Source of the DNA: Alopecurus myosuroides
Taxonomy: Eukaryota; Streptophyta; Magnoliopsida; Poales; Poaceae
DNA length: 64,000 bases
Direction of reading: 5' to 3'
Assembly (NCBI GenBank): GCA_028641055.1
Contig: CM054062.1
Coordinates: 231,450,696-231,514,695, forward strand
In this document: piece by piece, positions 32,918-43,884 of the stretch
Layout: the number at the start of each line of letters is the position of its first letter
Position numbering within the stretch: the first letter of the stretch is position 1
Translations under genes and position numbers: made by a program
Notes under the pieces: generated by a model
The model's database searches: none
The model's input: the letters and a program-made list of their open reading frames with translations, nothing else
Told to the model about the DNA's origin: nothing

Positions 32918-35900
32918 TTACATATGGCGGCGAGTATTTTCCTCGGCTAACACCCGATCCACTTCTTCTGAGGTTAGTCGAATAATCTCCTCTACGGCAG
33001 GCCGAACAACACTATAATGAGGGGACATATCGACTCGAACATCAGGAAGCCTAGCCACAGAGTTGAAATTCACCTCTGGATGCCACAATCGGACGAAGGA
33101 AAGCGCCACTACCGAACCCCAGATTATCTGATTACAGACACACTCGCGGATTTCTCCCTCTCGCCCGAAAGTTCTGAGGAGATGGCTCCAATCTTCTAGA
33201 CCCCTCTCCAACGGATAAAAAGCGGAGTTCACAGCAATCAAAATCTCGTGGAAGGAACTCACGAGCATCTTGGCCTGGATTACTCGATACTTCAAGGTAG
33301 CAAGCACAAATCCTCGACTACGAGCGGACCAAAAGTTATTCGCATGGGGTTTTGAACTACCGTCTTTGTGAAGAATATGGTTCTCCACCCACTTTTTCTC
33401 ACTCCTGTCATATGGCTGAACAACTGCAAAGAAAGGCACAGAATCAAAGGATGATAGAAGATACAGAAAGCCAGGGGGCTGAAGATACTTACAAAGCAAA
33501 TCCCTAGCGACAACCGCCAACTCATCCATCACAAACTGCTCACGTTCAACCGCAAGTTTTTGTTTGGACTTGGCCACATCCGCCACCCCGCACAAAATCT
33601 TTAGTTTGCGCTCACCATCCGCAACACGGTCACGAAGGCCAGCAAAGGTGCCAACAGCTGCAACAAGAGGATCTACTCGGGCAGCAGACCCACTTGAGGA
33701 CTCCGCGAGAACTCCAGTTACCTGGAAAGATAAAGGACAGTGAGGGAATAAGACGCTCCATTCGAGAAATAACACCACCTATTCGACAGGTGCTCGGGGG
33801 CTACTCCCATCGGGAGAAACTCACGACAATTCAATCACAGGAAGCATCTCAAGATATCAAAACAACATTTCAATTAAAAGTAGAATACGGGAATACATCC
33901 CAAGGTTCATTACATCAAAAGCACAAACTACGGAGAGACTACCCTAAGGAGCTGCAGATGTGCTGCCACTCGCAGCAGTGTGCCCCCTACGACTAGCACG
34001 GGCAAGAAAATCAGACAACTTCCGGGGAAGCACTCCAGCTGGATCGCCGAAAGAACGAAGTGCTACCTTTTTGCCCGTAGTAGCGTCGACTGGAAGGTTC
34101 GAGTACGCCTCCTCCAAGCCTGCGACTCCGTGCGCCAGTGCAAACTGGATAGCAGTCTTCGCCCCGGACTCTGACTGAGCAACCGAATAGTCATCAAGGA
34201 GATTGCCCTCCAGAAAGACCTTCAGAAGATCACTCAGCAGGGGCAAAACCGCAGCACCGACCAGGAAACGCCCATGAAGCTGCGTCAACACTCGAGTAGC
34301 ATCGCTAATCAGGGTGCAAACCCCGTTAGAATGATGTCGAAGTTCAGCGCAGGAATCTGTCAAGGCGTCCACTCGTTGAACCCCGGGAAGCTCAACAACG
34401 ACACCAAGAAGACCTGTAGAAAGATAAGTCAAAATCCAAAGAACTGACCAACCAGTCGAAAAATAAAGGATAAGTACAACTCACCTGCAAAACGTTGGGC
34501 CAGAGGACGAAGGAAGTCGACAAGATTGTTATCTTGCTTCGTGCCAATCTCTTCCAGTTTCTTCAGGGCATCCTGGGCGTCCGCAAGCTTTCCCTCAAAG
34601 TCAGTCGACTGCTTACGAGAGGATTTGAGCTCCTCTCGAGCTGTTTCCAACTGAGCCTCCAGGGTACCTATCCGAGTGACAACAGCCACCTTTTCGGCCT
34701 TCAACGCGTCGATTTGAGCTGCACAGCAACAAGTTTGAAACCCAAAGGAATTTATATGAACGGAAAGATGAGATAAAGGAATCGATAAATTTACCTCGGA
34801 GAAGTTTTTTGTCCGAAACAAGTCGATCGCGATCCGTCCGAAGGGTCACGCATTCTGTCTCGGCCGAGATAACGCGATGGCCAACGGCCACAAGGGAGTC
34901 AAGAAGAGACTACAAAAATACGAAGATGAAAAAGTCAAAGAGGAGAAAATTGAGCCTATACACGATTGCAAACATTCGAGTATAGCCTCGGGGGCTACTC
35001 CCATCGGGAGCACTGCCGTGCACCCGATAGAATGAAGAAAAGAGAATTGGTTTTTGAGCCTGTAGCCAATCATACATGATTAGCTACAGCCTCGGGGGCT
35101 ACTCCCATCGGGAGCACTGTCGTGCACCCGATAAAAAATCCAAAGTGCAACATGGAGAAGAAAACAGCAAGGTTTACCTGGCCTTGAGCTATGGAGAGAG
35201 GATCCGCCGAGCTACCCGACACTTCTTTCGGAGTCGAAACTCCCACAACAAAGCTAGGAATCCTATATTCCGTAGCCACCGTTGTGGGGGCCGCACTCGG
35301 TGAATTCTGAACGGTGCGAGTAGTCGGGGTTTCACCCGCAGCAGCGACTCTTTTCCTCTTTTCAAGAGGAAGGGAAGAGACGAACCGACTAGGGCTGATA
35401 GATTGGAGACTGCCATGAAGAAAAACAATTTGTCAGAAGAAACAAAAGAAAACATTCGATTGGAACAAGAAAGCAAGAACTTACTCGTCGTCGTCATCAT
35501 CCAACATGCCCGCATTCCAGGCGTATGGATCTTTGGCAAGGAAGGAGAAGGGGTGCGCGCACTTAGCGGAGTCACGATGAGGGGCTCCTTTTCAGGTGAC
35601 TCCTTACCCAAGGAGTTATCCTTAGAGGTAGCTTCATCGTTTTCCGATCGACGGCGTTTACAGAGGCGGAGATCGCTACCCGATTCTTCCGCGTCATCCG
35701 AGGAATCATGCTCGGAACTCGAGTCGGCTTCGGCAACGCTGGTGTTGGCTGGGGCATCCAGATTGCTTGCCAACAAGTCCGAGACCTCCTCACCGGAGAC
35801 TGGCGGGTAGCTGTTGACCACAACTAAACTCTACAAAATAGAAGACAGAAGAAGAAAAGAAAGAAGAATTTCAGTCAACAGAAAAAACTTTCGAGCCAGA

Positions 35901-36908
35901 AAGAGACAAGAGACAAAGAAAAACTCAAACTTACTTCGGGTGGTGGAGGCCTTGACGCCTCAAAAGCCGCGACTGGGAAGTCGGAGAAGGGCTCGCCCAC
36001 TTTCAAGCTGGTGATAGCCGCAATCTTCTTTTCGAACACAACATTCGAGAGTTCTTCTCGGCTCACGCGGCTGGGGTCCTCAGCGCCCTGATACTCCCAC
36101 ATTGTAGAGGGCCTCTCCTGCAGGGGCTGGATCCTGCGTTTGAGGAATACGCTCACCAGGTTCAGGCCATTCAGCGCAACTCCTGCGGCTTGATCACGAA
36201 GAGCGGCCACCTTGGTGAGTAGCGGGGTGACAATCCGGTTTTCTTCAACCGAAAGTTTGTGCGCCCAGGACTTCCGCCTCTTCAGGACAGCGAACGGGTG
36301 GAACTCGTGGACTCCACCCGCGCTGTTGTCGATTACGTAGAACCATTTCTTCCTCCATCCTTGGGCGGAGTCGATGAAGTGCATCAAGAAATAGCCGCTG
36401 TCCGACTTCGTCTGGATTCCGAAGCCGCCGGTGCGCAGCGGCTCCCCGAGCTTAGTCTCTACCCGCGATCTCTCGCGGAAGACGCGCACCTTGAAGAGGG
36501 CTTTCCAAAGTCCTCAATGAGGGCGAATGCCCAGGAAGCACTCGCAAAGGACAATGAAGCACGAGATGTGCTGCACTGCGTTTGAAGGCAAATCGTGGAG
36601 CTGTATGCCATAGACATACAGCAGCGCCACGAGGAAAGGATGGAGGGGGAAGGAGAGCCCGCGCGAAACGTGATCCGCGAAGATCACGCGTTCGCTCGCG
36701 TGGGGATTGGGTACCTCCTCTTTTTTCCGAGGCGCACCCGCTTCTTAGCTTCGGGAGGCAGCAACCCTTCTCGCTGCATCTCCTTGATGCTCTTGTTCGT
36801 GGTGTTGGGCGAGCGCCAGTCGCCTGAGCGCGGAGCAGGCGGCATGGGAACTTCCTCCGTCGCCCTCGACGAAGAAACGGCGGCACTGCGCTTCTTGCCT
36901 CCTGCCAT
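32918..36908 (-). CDS. Antisense multi-exon gene of the Tat element ('putative gypsy-type transposon' family)
   Basis: On the minus strand, an ATG at 36908 starts a Lys/Arg/Ser-rich leader (MAGGKKRSAAV), a W-R-S-P-N-T segment, then FPLHPFLRGALYVYGIQLH, CECFLGI and W. I assign this to the plant 'putative gypsy type transposon' family (Pfam PF04195, as I recall it), whose function is unknown. Canonical splice sites link further exons; approximate pieces are 36908-35935, 35830-35485, 35411-35178, 34904-34797, 34721-34488, 34410-33945, 33720-33493 and 33424-32918. Later exons have heptad-like Leu/Glu/Lys stretches (QIDALKAEKVAVVTRIGTLE) that suggest coiled coil. The first exon holds at least one shift (between 36690 and 36500), so this copy may be broken. 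Role unknown; it is transcribed against the retroelement, if at all. Confidence 0.6.
33794..35130. repeat. Three internal copies of a PPT-like ctcgggggctac motif
   Basis: The string ctcgggggctactcccatcg occurs near 33795, 34987 and 35091. The last two continue with the same gggagcactg(c/t)cgtgcacccgata. The first part matches the tract right before the 3' LTR (38123-38134). All three copies fall in introns of the antisense gene. Confidence 0.8.
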
Positions 36909-37324
36909 GGACGCTGGTGCGAGCTCGCAGAGAAAGTACTGAGGACGAGGAAGACGAAGGCTGGAGAGAATGACGGGAGATTTTCACCGTTTACCCAAGG
37001 GCCACATTTATACACGGCACCGACCGATCCTAGCCGCTCGTCGAGCCACGTGGCATCCATCGCAGCTGACGCATGTGGAGATGAAACGAAAGGGCGGCGG
37101 AAGCTGTTTCGTGCCACGATCCCAACAGTGGATCGTGCGCAATTACTGTGCGCAGTTCGCGTAAAAACCGGAAACGACGTCTCGTTTCCGGTCAAAAAAC
37201 TGACAAGGTGGGCCAGCGCCTCTGTTATCGCCCCGTCACGTCCCATCGGGAGAATAAAGTGCGCCGTGACGTCATGGCGCGCATCATCAAACTGGAAATT
37301 TATTCGAATAAAAGACCCAAAACG

Positions 37325-37510
37325 CGAAATAAATTTCGTATGGGCAGATCAGGACGCGGAAACTCATTCGCAAAAACTCCGAACACGAAATAACTTCGTA
37401 TGGACAAATTATGACGTGAAAATTCATTCACGTAAAACAAGACCCTAGACACGAAAACTCTTTCGTATGGGCGTGAAGATTCCAGACACGAAAATTCTTT
37501 CGTATGGACA
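37325..37510. repeat. Short palindromic repeats ahead of the 3' LTR
   Basis: Four copies of a degenerate unit, roughly acacgaaa-N4-tttcgtatgg, occur near 37325, 37384, 37452 and 37486. Each is a small inverted repeat (cgaaa / tttcg). They lie in the noncoding part between the start of the antisense gene and the 3' LTR. Confidence 0.65.
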
Positions 37511-38120
37511 AAATAGCTTGATTTTCTCACTCGAGAAATCACAGACCTAAAACGTCGCGGGTGCGCAGATCCTGCCACTCCATCACACGATGTCTACACA
37601 TCACAAACCTGGATTGTTCGGCCGACTAGGCACATCCGGATGCCATATTTTCTCAAATATGAAGGTAAGACCCAAAGGATCTCTCTTGAGGGCCTGGAAT
37701 CGCACTCAAGCTGCATCCTCCGGTAAAGTTCCGTGTCAACAACACGAAGAAAAATCCTAGTGGACGCGCCGGGTACCCCTATAGGCTAAGTTCGACTCGG
37801 TAAGACCTCTACGGCCCAGTCGCAATGATCACCTCATCGGGTTCGAGTCGGAGGTCTTGAATCTGTGTAGGCCAGAACTGTTTTTGCCCTAGTTGCAATT
37901 AATTGGCCCTGATCTTTCGGGAGAGCCAAGCTACTGCGCCACATCCTTCTGCAAAAATAGCCAAAAACACATGCACTTTCATCACTCGATACTCGAGTAA
38001 TAAACTCATCACACAGGGTATACACCCTCCGTATAGAAAACGACTACAATAGTCATCCGAAAGAAAGCAAGATGAAAAAACTGAGCGTCTACCCGACTGG
38101 AAAAATCCCAATCGACCAAA

Positions 38121-38134
38121 CGCTCGGGGGCTAC
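38121..38134 (+). other. Polypurine tract of the Tat-like element
   Basis: cgctcgggggctac lies directly before the 3' LTR and is the expected plus-strand priming site. Confidence 0.7.
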
Positions 38135-38627
38135 TGACGAAGGGATGAACCTTGGACCCGGCGAATAAGGATACCTGGTCCTAGGCCCAAGACTGAAGCC
38201 CAATACGGGAAGCCTTTGGATTACTCTGGAAGGCCCAGTTGAAGCCCACCCGCAATACCTTGCGGAATAAGATAAGAAACTTGTAACCGACATAGGTTTA
38301 GAGTTCGAGTCCTCCCCGGGTACGGTTTGAGACCTGGCCACCTATATAAGGCCAGGAGAGCCACCGGGAGAGGACCAAGCAATACCGCATCACCAAGCCT
38401 TGAGCTCGAGATCGTACTCTCGACTTGAGCAATCCCCCATTGTAACCGATCTATCGGATAATATAGATCGACAGAGGCAGGAGTAAGGGTTTTACCTCTA
38501 CGAGGGCCCCGAACCTGGGTAAATCGTGCCTCCTGTCTAGCCGACGATCGCCACCAGCGTCCACAGGTTCTCCTATTCGAAACCCTATGGGTTCACCCGA
38601 GGGACTTGTTGAGATGCAGATTCGACA
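38135..38627 (+). repeat. 3' LTR of the Tat-like element
   Basis: Length 493 bp, same ends as the 5' LTR, about 8 mismatches to it and no length change. Followed by the CCTCC target duplication. Confidence 0.95.
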
Positions 38628-39591
38628 CCTCCCCCAACATAGCCGCAAATCTAAAACAGATCCTTGATGATTTCTCCGCTGCCACGGGCCTTTTGATTAA
38701 CTTCAACAAAACTACCTTTGTCCCCATTCACATCCACGATACCGCGGCCCAAGAAATTGCTCTTACGCTAGGTACATCCACCTCCTCCTTCCTGCAAACT
38801 TATCTGGGCCTCCCTCTCTCAGATAAGAAACTCGCTATGGGGGCTTTCCAACCTATTATCGACAACATTGACAGATACCTCGCAGGATGGCGAGCTTCCC
38901 TCTTATCAAAAGGAGGGAAACTTGTCCTCCTTTACTCTGTACTTGACAGCCTTCCTACGCACTTCATGTCATCCATCCATCTTCCTGCTGCGGTTATAAA
39001 TGCTATTGACGCTAAACGTAGATGTTTTTTCTGGACCTCCGATGATACTTGCACGGGAGCTCAGTGCCTTGTTGCTTGGGACAAAGTTTGTACTCCGAAG
39101 GGTGGGGGCGGTCTTGGGATAAAAAATTTAAATGCATAGAATGTTTGTTTACTTCTGAAAATATGCTTCAAATTCCTGCATAGCCACCATTCACCTTGGA
39201 AAAATTGGATCTCACTACAATCACCGTTTTCTTCCCACTCCACCAACAAATCCTTCTTAGGGAAAATTATATCCAAATATATGCCAATGCTCTCCCAATT
39301 AACAAAATGCTCCGTCAACAACGGTGCTTCCACATATTTCTGGCATGATAGATGGCTGCTTCTGGAGCCCCTGGCTGACGCTTTTCCGGCTCTTTTTACC
39401 CACCACACTAAACCAATGGCCTTCGTTGTGGATGTTTTGCATAATGGGGTCGAGATTGACCTCCAAAATCGGCTAACCAACGCGGCAGAAAGCCAACTTG
39501 CTGTTCTCTCTTTGCTGTTGCAGGAAATCTCCCTCTCGGGCGACGAGGACACTCGGGTGCTTCTGGATGGCTCCCCTTTCTCCACAAAAGG
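38628..39591 (+). mobile_element. LINE, segment 2 of 3 (RT C-terminal part to linker)
   Basis: Continues the reverse transcriptase after the Tat insertion: LINFNKT, LPLSDKK and SKGGKLVLL-type blocks are those found after the catalytic site in plant LINEs. The frame ends at 39137-39139, and a new frame with RT-to-zf-RVT linker features (WHDRWL) runs to 39591, so at least one more disruption is present. It ends at the chromovirus insertion; the AAAGG at 39587-39591 is the left TSD. Confidence 0.88.
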
Positions 39592-42500
39592 TGTCGCACC
39601 CGGACTTCTAGAGGATACTCACAGCCCGCTAAACAGTAGATAAATGGCTTACGGGGCATACCGGCACCCGCATCTCAATATGAGTAGGCCAACACGTAAA
39701 CGTGTGACAACCATCCTCTACTATTCATCGTCTGTGTAAACCATCCCATAGAAATCCGACTACTTCCATTGACGTACTTCATAACATACACACATGGTAC
39801 GTCAACGGCATTTGAACAAGTGATATCACAACAAATCTCTAAGACCAAAGAAATAGAAATAAGTGGCAAATAGCTCTCACTAGAGCAGAGATAGCAAATA
39901 CAATCATCCAGAGGACACATGTCCCAACAAGTCATCATTACATCACAGCGGAAGCATCCAAAGTGTCTGAGTACAGACAAGATCCAAATAGGCCTAAGAG
40001 GCCGGAAACGAAAAGACGGAGCCCATCCACGATGTCTCGGATCATGCCCGGGTCCGCTATCTACTCGTCAGCAGCCTCGTCATACTCCACGTAGTAGCCA
40101 CCATGGGGATCCTCGGAAACGTAGTCTGCGGAAACCACAGCCCCAAAGGGGTCAGTACAGATAAGTACTGGCAAGCAAGACGCACAAGATACCAAAATGT
40201 ACCCGGCAACACCAAATACAGATGCTTTGGGTTCAACGGAAGAATAGGTGATGCAAAAGTGCGGCAGCGGGCTGCTCTAACCAACTACAGAGACACGCTA
40301 CAACATCCGGCTAAAAGAAAGGGATAAGATAGCGTATCGGAACCAACTACCACTAACCTCAAACAAACCCATCCTGGATCTCGCCCCTTATCCAAAGAAG
40401 CAATCCGAGGATAACTCACACAGTTGGATTAATGATGGGTCAAGTTATTGTGTCAATAAGGTCTATTACTAGTCAAGTTATCATTAGTTAGGTGTAAGTT
40501 TTCTAATCCTTGTTAGCCAGCCCTATCACCAAGTCATCCATAACCGCGGACAACACGGCTTCTCGAGAAGATTTAACCCTGCAGGGATGCACCAATTTGG
40601 CCGAACACGTAAGAATACCCCGCCAGATGGAAATGCACTTCCACCAAGCGAGGCACTCAACACAACCCAACTCTTCTTCGCATCAAGCCCAAAGAACCCC
40701 GTGCAATTGAGCGCACGGCTAATCAAGCCCCACGAAGAAAAGGGGACCCTCATAGCACTCTAAGAACATGTCTCCCTAAATGCCGACTACAAAAGTTACC
40801 ACCCTGGCCTCGGGTTCGCACCTGCATATGCATGCGGCAAATGGAAAACCCGATCTAAATGAGGCGATTTGGACGAGATGCGAATCGAATCAAATTGAGG
40901 GGGGCGCCCATACACGCTTCCCACATGCGGTTAGCGCGCTCATCATGGATCTAGAGGACAAGAACCTTTTCCTAATTAAGGTCGACACTAGCAGGCCTCA
41001 AAACCATACCCGGCCTCCTACCGGTGCCTTATCATCAAATTAGCATTACCTCCAACATTAACAGGTTGTTGTTTAACATCGAGCCCCAGAACATAATAAA
41101 TATGGTAACAGAAATAACGGACATCAGACTCGAGCATAAACAACCCTAAGCATGCTAGTAAGACACAGGCAACAAGCAATGGGGTTATAGGTGTGGAGGT
41201 GAGGCTATAACAGGGTTACAAGATAACATGTGATAGGATCGGAACACAAGCAACGAATCTTAAGGCTAGCAGGATAGACAACGGAAAGTATCGATATCCA
41301 GTGTGGAAAGGACACAATGGTTCATGTGAGTGAATACTTGCCTGCAAACTCAGTAGCCTGGTACTGGGCTAACTCCTCAGAAGTAGTGTCGTAAACCTCG
41401 TCTGTCTCAACGTCGTCGTCTATTCGAGAAGAAGCAAACAAACAACGCAGAGAGACAAACAATCAATAACATGGCATAATGCACAATCATGGGATGATGC
41501 ATGACAATTTAACTGATGCATCAAAATAAGCTAGTTGACATGATAACATGTTTAAATGGGCCCATATGCAATTTGGATTGCTTGTGGAAAGCCCATGAAT
41601 TAAGGTTGTATTAAATGATCTACAAATAACCAACATGTGAAAGTTGATTAGAATGATGCATGGATAATGAAAACAATAAGAAAACAACATAAGCTTCAAT
41701 TTGATATGAAGTTTACCAAGTTTGGAAATTTATTTATTAAGTTATGAAATTTGGCTTCTTAAATGAGTTACACAAGCATTTGTTGTTTTCACCAATTTTG
41801 AATGTTCAAAATAGATAACAAAGTTCATATTTGGAAAGAACACAAAATTTTAGGTGGAATACATGTTTCATTTGTTGACAAAGGATTTAAGATGAATTAA
41901 TTATGATTTAAACAAGTTTGGACAAGATTTAAATGAATTTAATTCAAGTATGAATTTATTTGAATTTTTTATTTGTTCAAAACATTTAATAAAATTCATA
42001 TTTGGAAATTTTATACTTTTCTGGTTTGAAAACATATTTTATATGTTCAAAAAGAATTTAATTTGACCAAGTTATGAATTTAGCAATTTTAAATGAATTA
42101 AACAAGGTTTAAATTATTTAACCAAATTTAATTATTCAAAACAGGAAACAAAGTTTATATTTGGAAAGGTGGTTCAATTTTGCATGTAAAACATATTTTA
42201 TATGTGACATTTGAATTAAATTTGAATTAGTTATGATTTTGACCAAATTTTAAATAGTAGTTTGAATTTGAATTTTTGAAACAATTTGAAATGTTCAAAA
42301 CAGTAAACAAAAGTTTTAAACATGTAGAGAATTAAATTTGGTACAGAAAACATATTTTATTTATTAAGTTTGGATTTGAAATGCAAAAGTTATTTGTATT
42401 TGAAAATTAGGGACTAATCTGTAAATAAACAGGGACTGGAATTAAAAGGAAAAGGGCCAGAAACGCATTTCACCTCGCAGTGGCCCAGCCTAGGCCACTG

Positions 42501-43848
42501 ACAAGGGGGCCCTGGCCACCGTGGCGCGTATGTGGCGTGCGGGGTCGCTTACAGGGGGCCCCACCTGTCAGCGCTCACTGTGAAAAAGGTTGGATTTTAA
42601 TCCGCGAGGGGGGACTCGAACCCGCAACCTCGTGTGCGTGCGCGCAGCGCGCTGCCACTGGGGTGTGTTGCTGTTTCTTGTCAGAAAGGGAGCGCGCGGG
42701 GTTTTGTGGCGTTGCCTCAGTTCAGTTAACTGAACTTAGCGACAACCGATGGCCGCCGGCGGCTAGCCGCACCCTGCTGCCGCTGTGCGTGCCCGTGTGC
42801 GCCGTGCTGCGTGCTCGCGGGTAGAGGATGCAGAGGGGAAGTGGCGAGAGGCGGGAGAGGTGGTGCTCACCAGGAGAGGAAGGAGGCAGTGCTCGGGCAG
42901 CTCGTCGGAGGGGAGGCAGACGGTGGCGACAGGGAGGTGGACGACGGCGAGGATCCCGGCCTTCTCAGCCTCCTCCCTGGAAACGAGGAGGGAGACGGAG
43001 GTACGGGGAACTCGTTCCCGTGCTTAACCAGGCCGGGAGGTGATCATGGCGGCGGCGATCGCCGGGATTTGGTTGCGGTGGCGGTGGGGTTCAGAGGTGG
43101 GAGAAGCAGAGGGGGGAGGAGTGAGCTAAACGGCGGCGGCGTGAGAGAGAAAGGGAGGAGGAGGTTTAGGGCAGGAGGAGGAGCCCTCGGGCATGGATAT
43201 AAGGAGGAGGGGGAGGTGCTGCTGGCCGTCCCCTGCCTCTGTCTGTCAACGTGGGCACGCTCGATGAGCAGCCGTACAGAGGTAGGGGATGAAGGGGTAA
43301 GCAGGCCGTGGGGCTGGGCCTGGCTGGCTGTTGGGCTGGCCTGCCCCCTTCTCTCTCTGTTTTTTTTTTGTTTTTCTGTTTTTCTGATTCTGTTTTTTTT
43401 TTGCAGAAAAAGAAAAGGGAATAAAGGAGAGAAAAGGAAGGGTTTTTGGGGGTTTTAAAATTTGGAGAAATTTTTATAGGTTGATTATTTCAAAAGCCCA
43501 GCTGTGCAAGTGTTTGTTTTCAAAAATTTGAATTTTGGTTGCTGTTTGTAAATTCAAATGAATTTGAGTGAAATTGGTATTAAATGAATTATTGAAAAGA
43601 AGCAATTTAAATGGTTTGAACTTTCAAGTTTATTGGAAGCAATTTGATGTTTTGATTTGAAATTTTCATTTGAAAATTGTAACAGAACAAGTATGAAACA
43701 AGAATTTTGAAAATTGGTTTGAAATTCATATGGAAAACAAGGGAAAACAATTGGAAAACAAATGCAAAGCTTATGATGACATGATGCAAAACATAAATTA
43801 ACAAAAAGCAAACATTCTAAAGGTGTTTTTCATACTTGGGATGTTACA
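39592..43848 (-). repeat. 3' LTR of the chromovirus (left copy), 4.26 kb
   Basis: Begins TGTCGCACCC and ends GATGTTACA. The middle (41,480-42,440) is very AT-rich with many gaattt/caaatttg motifs; a GC-rich block (42,480-43,330) follows. Open frames in the GC-rich block recur in the other LTR only because the LTR is duplicated. Confidence 0.95.
42601..42665 (-). other. tRNA-like (pol III box-like) motif within the LTR
   Basis: On the minus strand the LTR reads gcgggttcgagtcccc, matching the B-box core GGTTCGANTCC, with an A-box-like tggcagcgcgctg upstream. The same stretch occurs in the other LTR at 57360-57424. It does not fold into a complete tRNA by eye, so it is probably a relic or chance. 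Confidence 0.35.
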
Positions 43849-43852
43849 AAAC

Positions 43853-43862
43853 GCCCCCCTTG
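43853..43862 (-). other. Polypurine tract of the chromovirus
   Basis: On the minus strand a G-run (caagggggg) lies a few bases before the left LTR, where plus-strand priming is expected. Confidence 0.6.
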
Positions 43863-43884
43863 AAGGAATCGCGCCCCGAGATTC

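Larger units (their letters stand above)
25677..38627 (+). mobile_element. Tat-lineage Gypsy LTR retrotransposon, 12.95 kb, full length
   Basis: Complete element inserted in the LINE with an exact 5-bp duplication CCTCC at 25672-25676 and 38628-38632. Both LTRs are 493 bp, begin TGACG and end TTCGACA. A PBS, gag, protease, RT, degenerate RNase H, a second RNase H, integrase, a long 3' region with antisense genes and a purine-rich tract follow in that order. The extra RNase H and antisense ORF region are typical of the Tat lineage. I counted about 8 mismatches between the LTRs (about 1.6%), which implies recent insertion. The plus-strand genes carry several stops and shifts, so this copy is not autonomous. 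Confidence 0.92.

Noticed and set aside
42480..43458. Gly/Arg-rich frames in the chromovirus LTR, repeated at 57,567-58,168
   Set aside because: Their conservation results from LTR duplication; no ATG context or domain supports translation.
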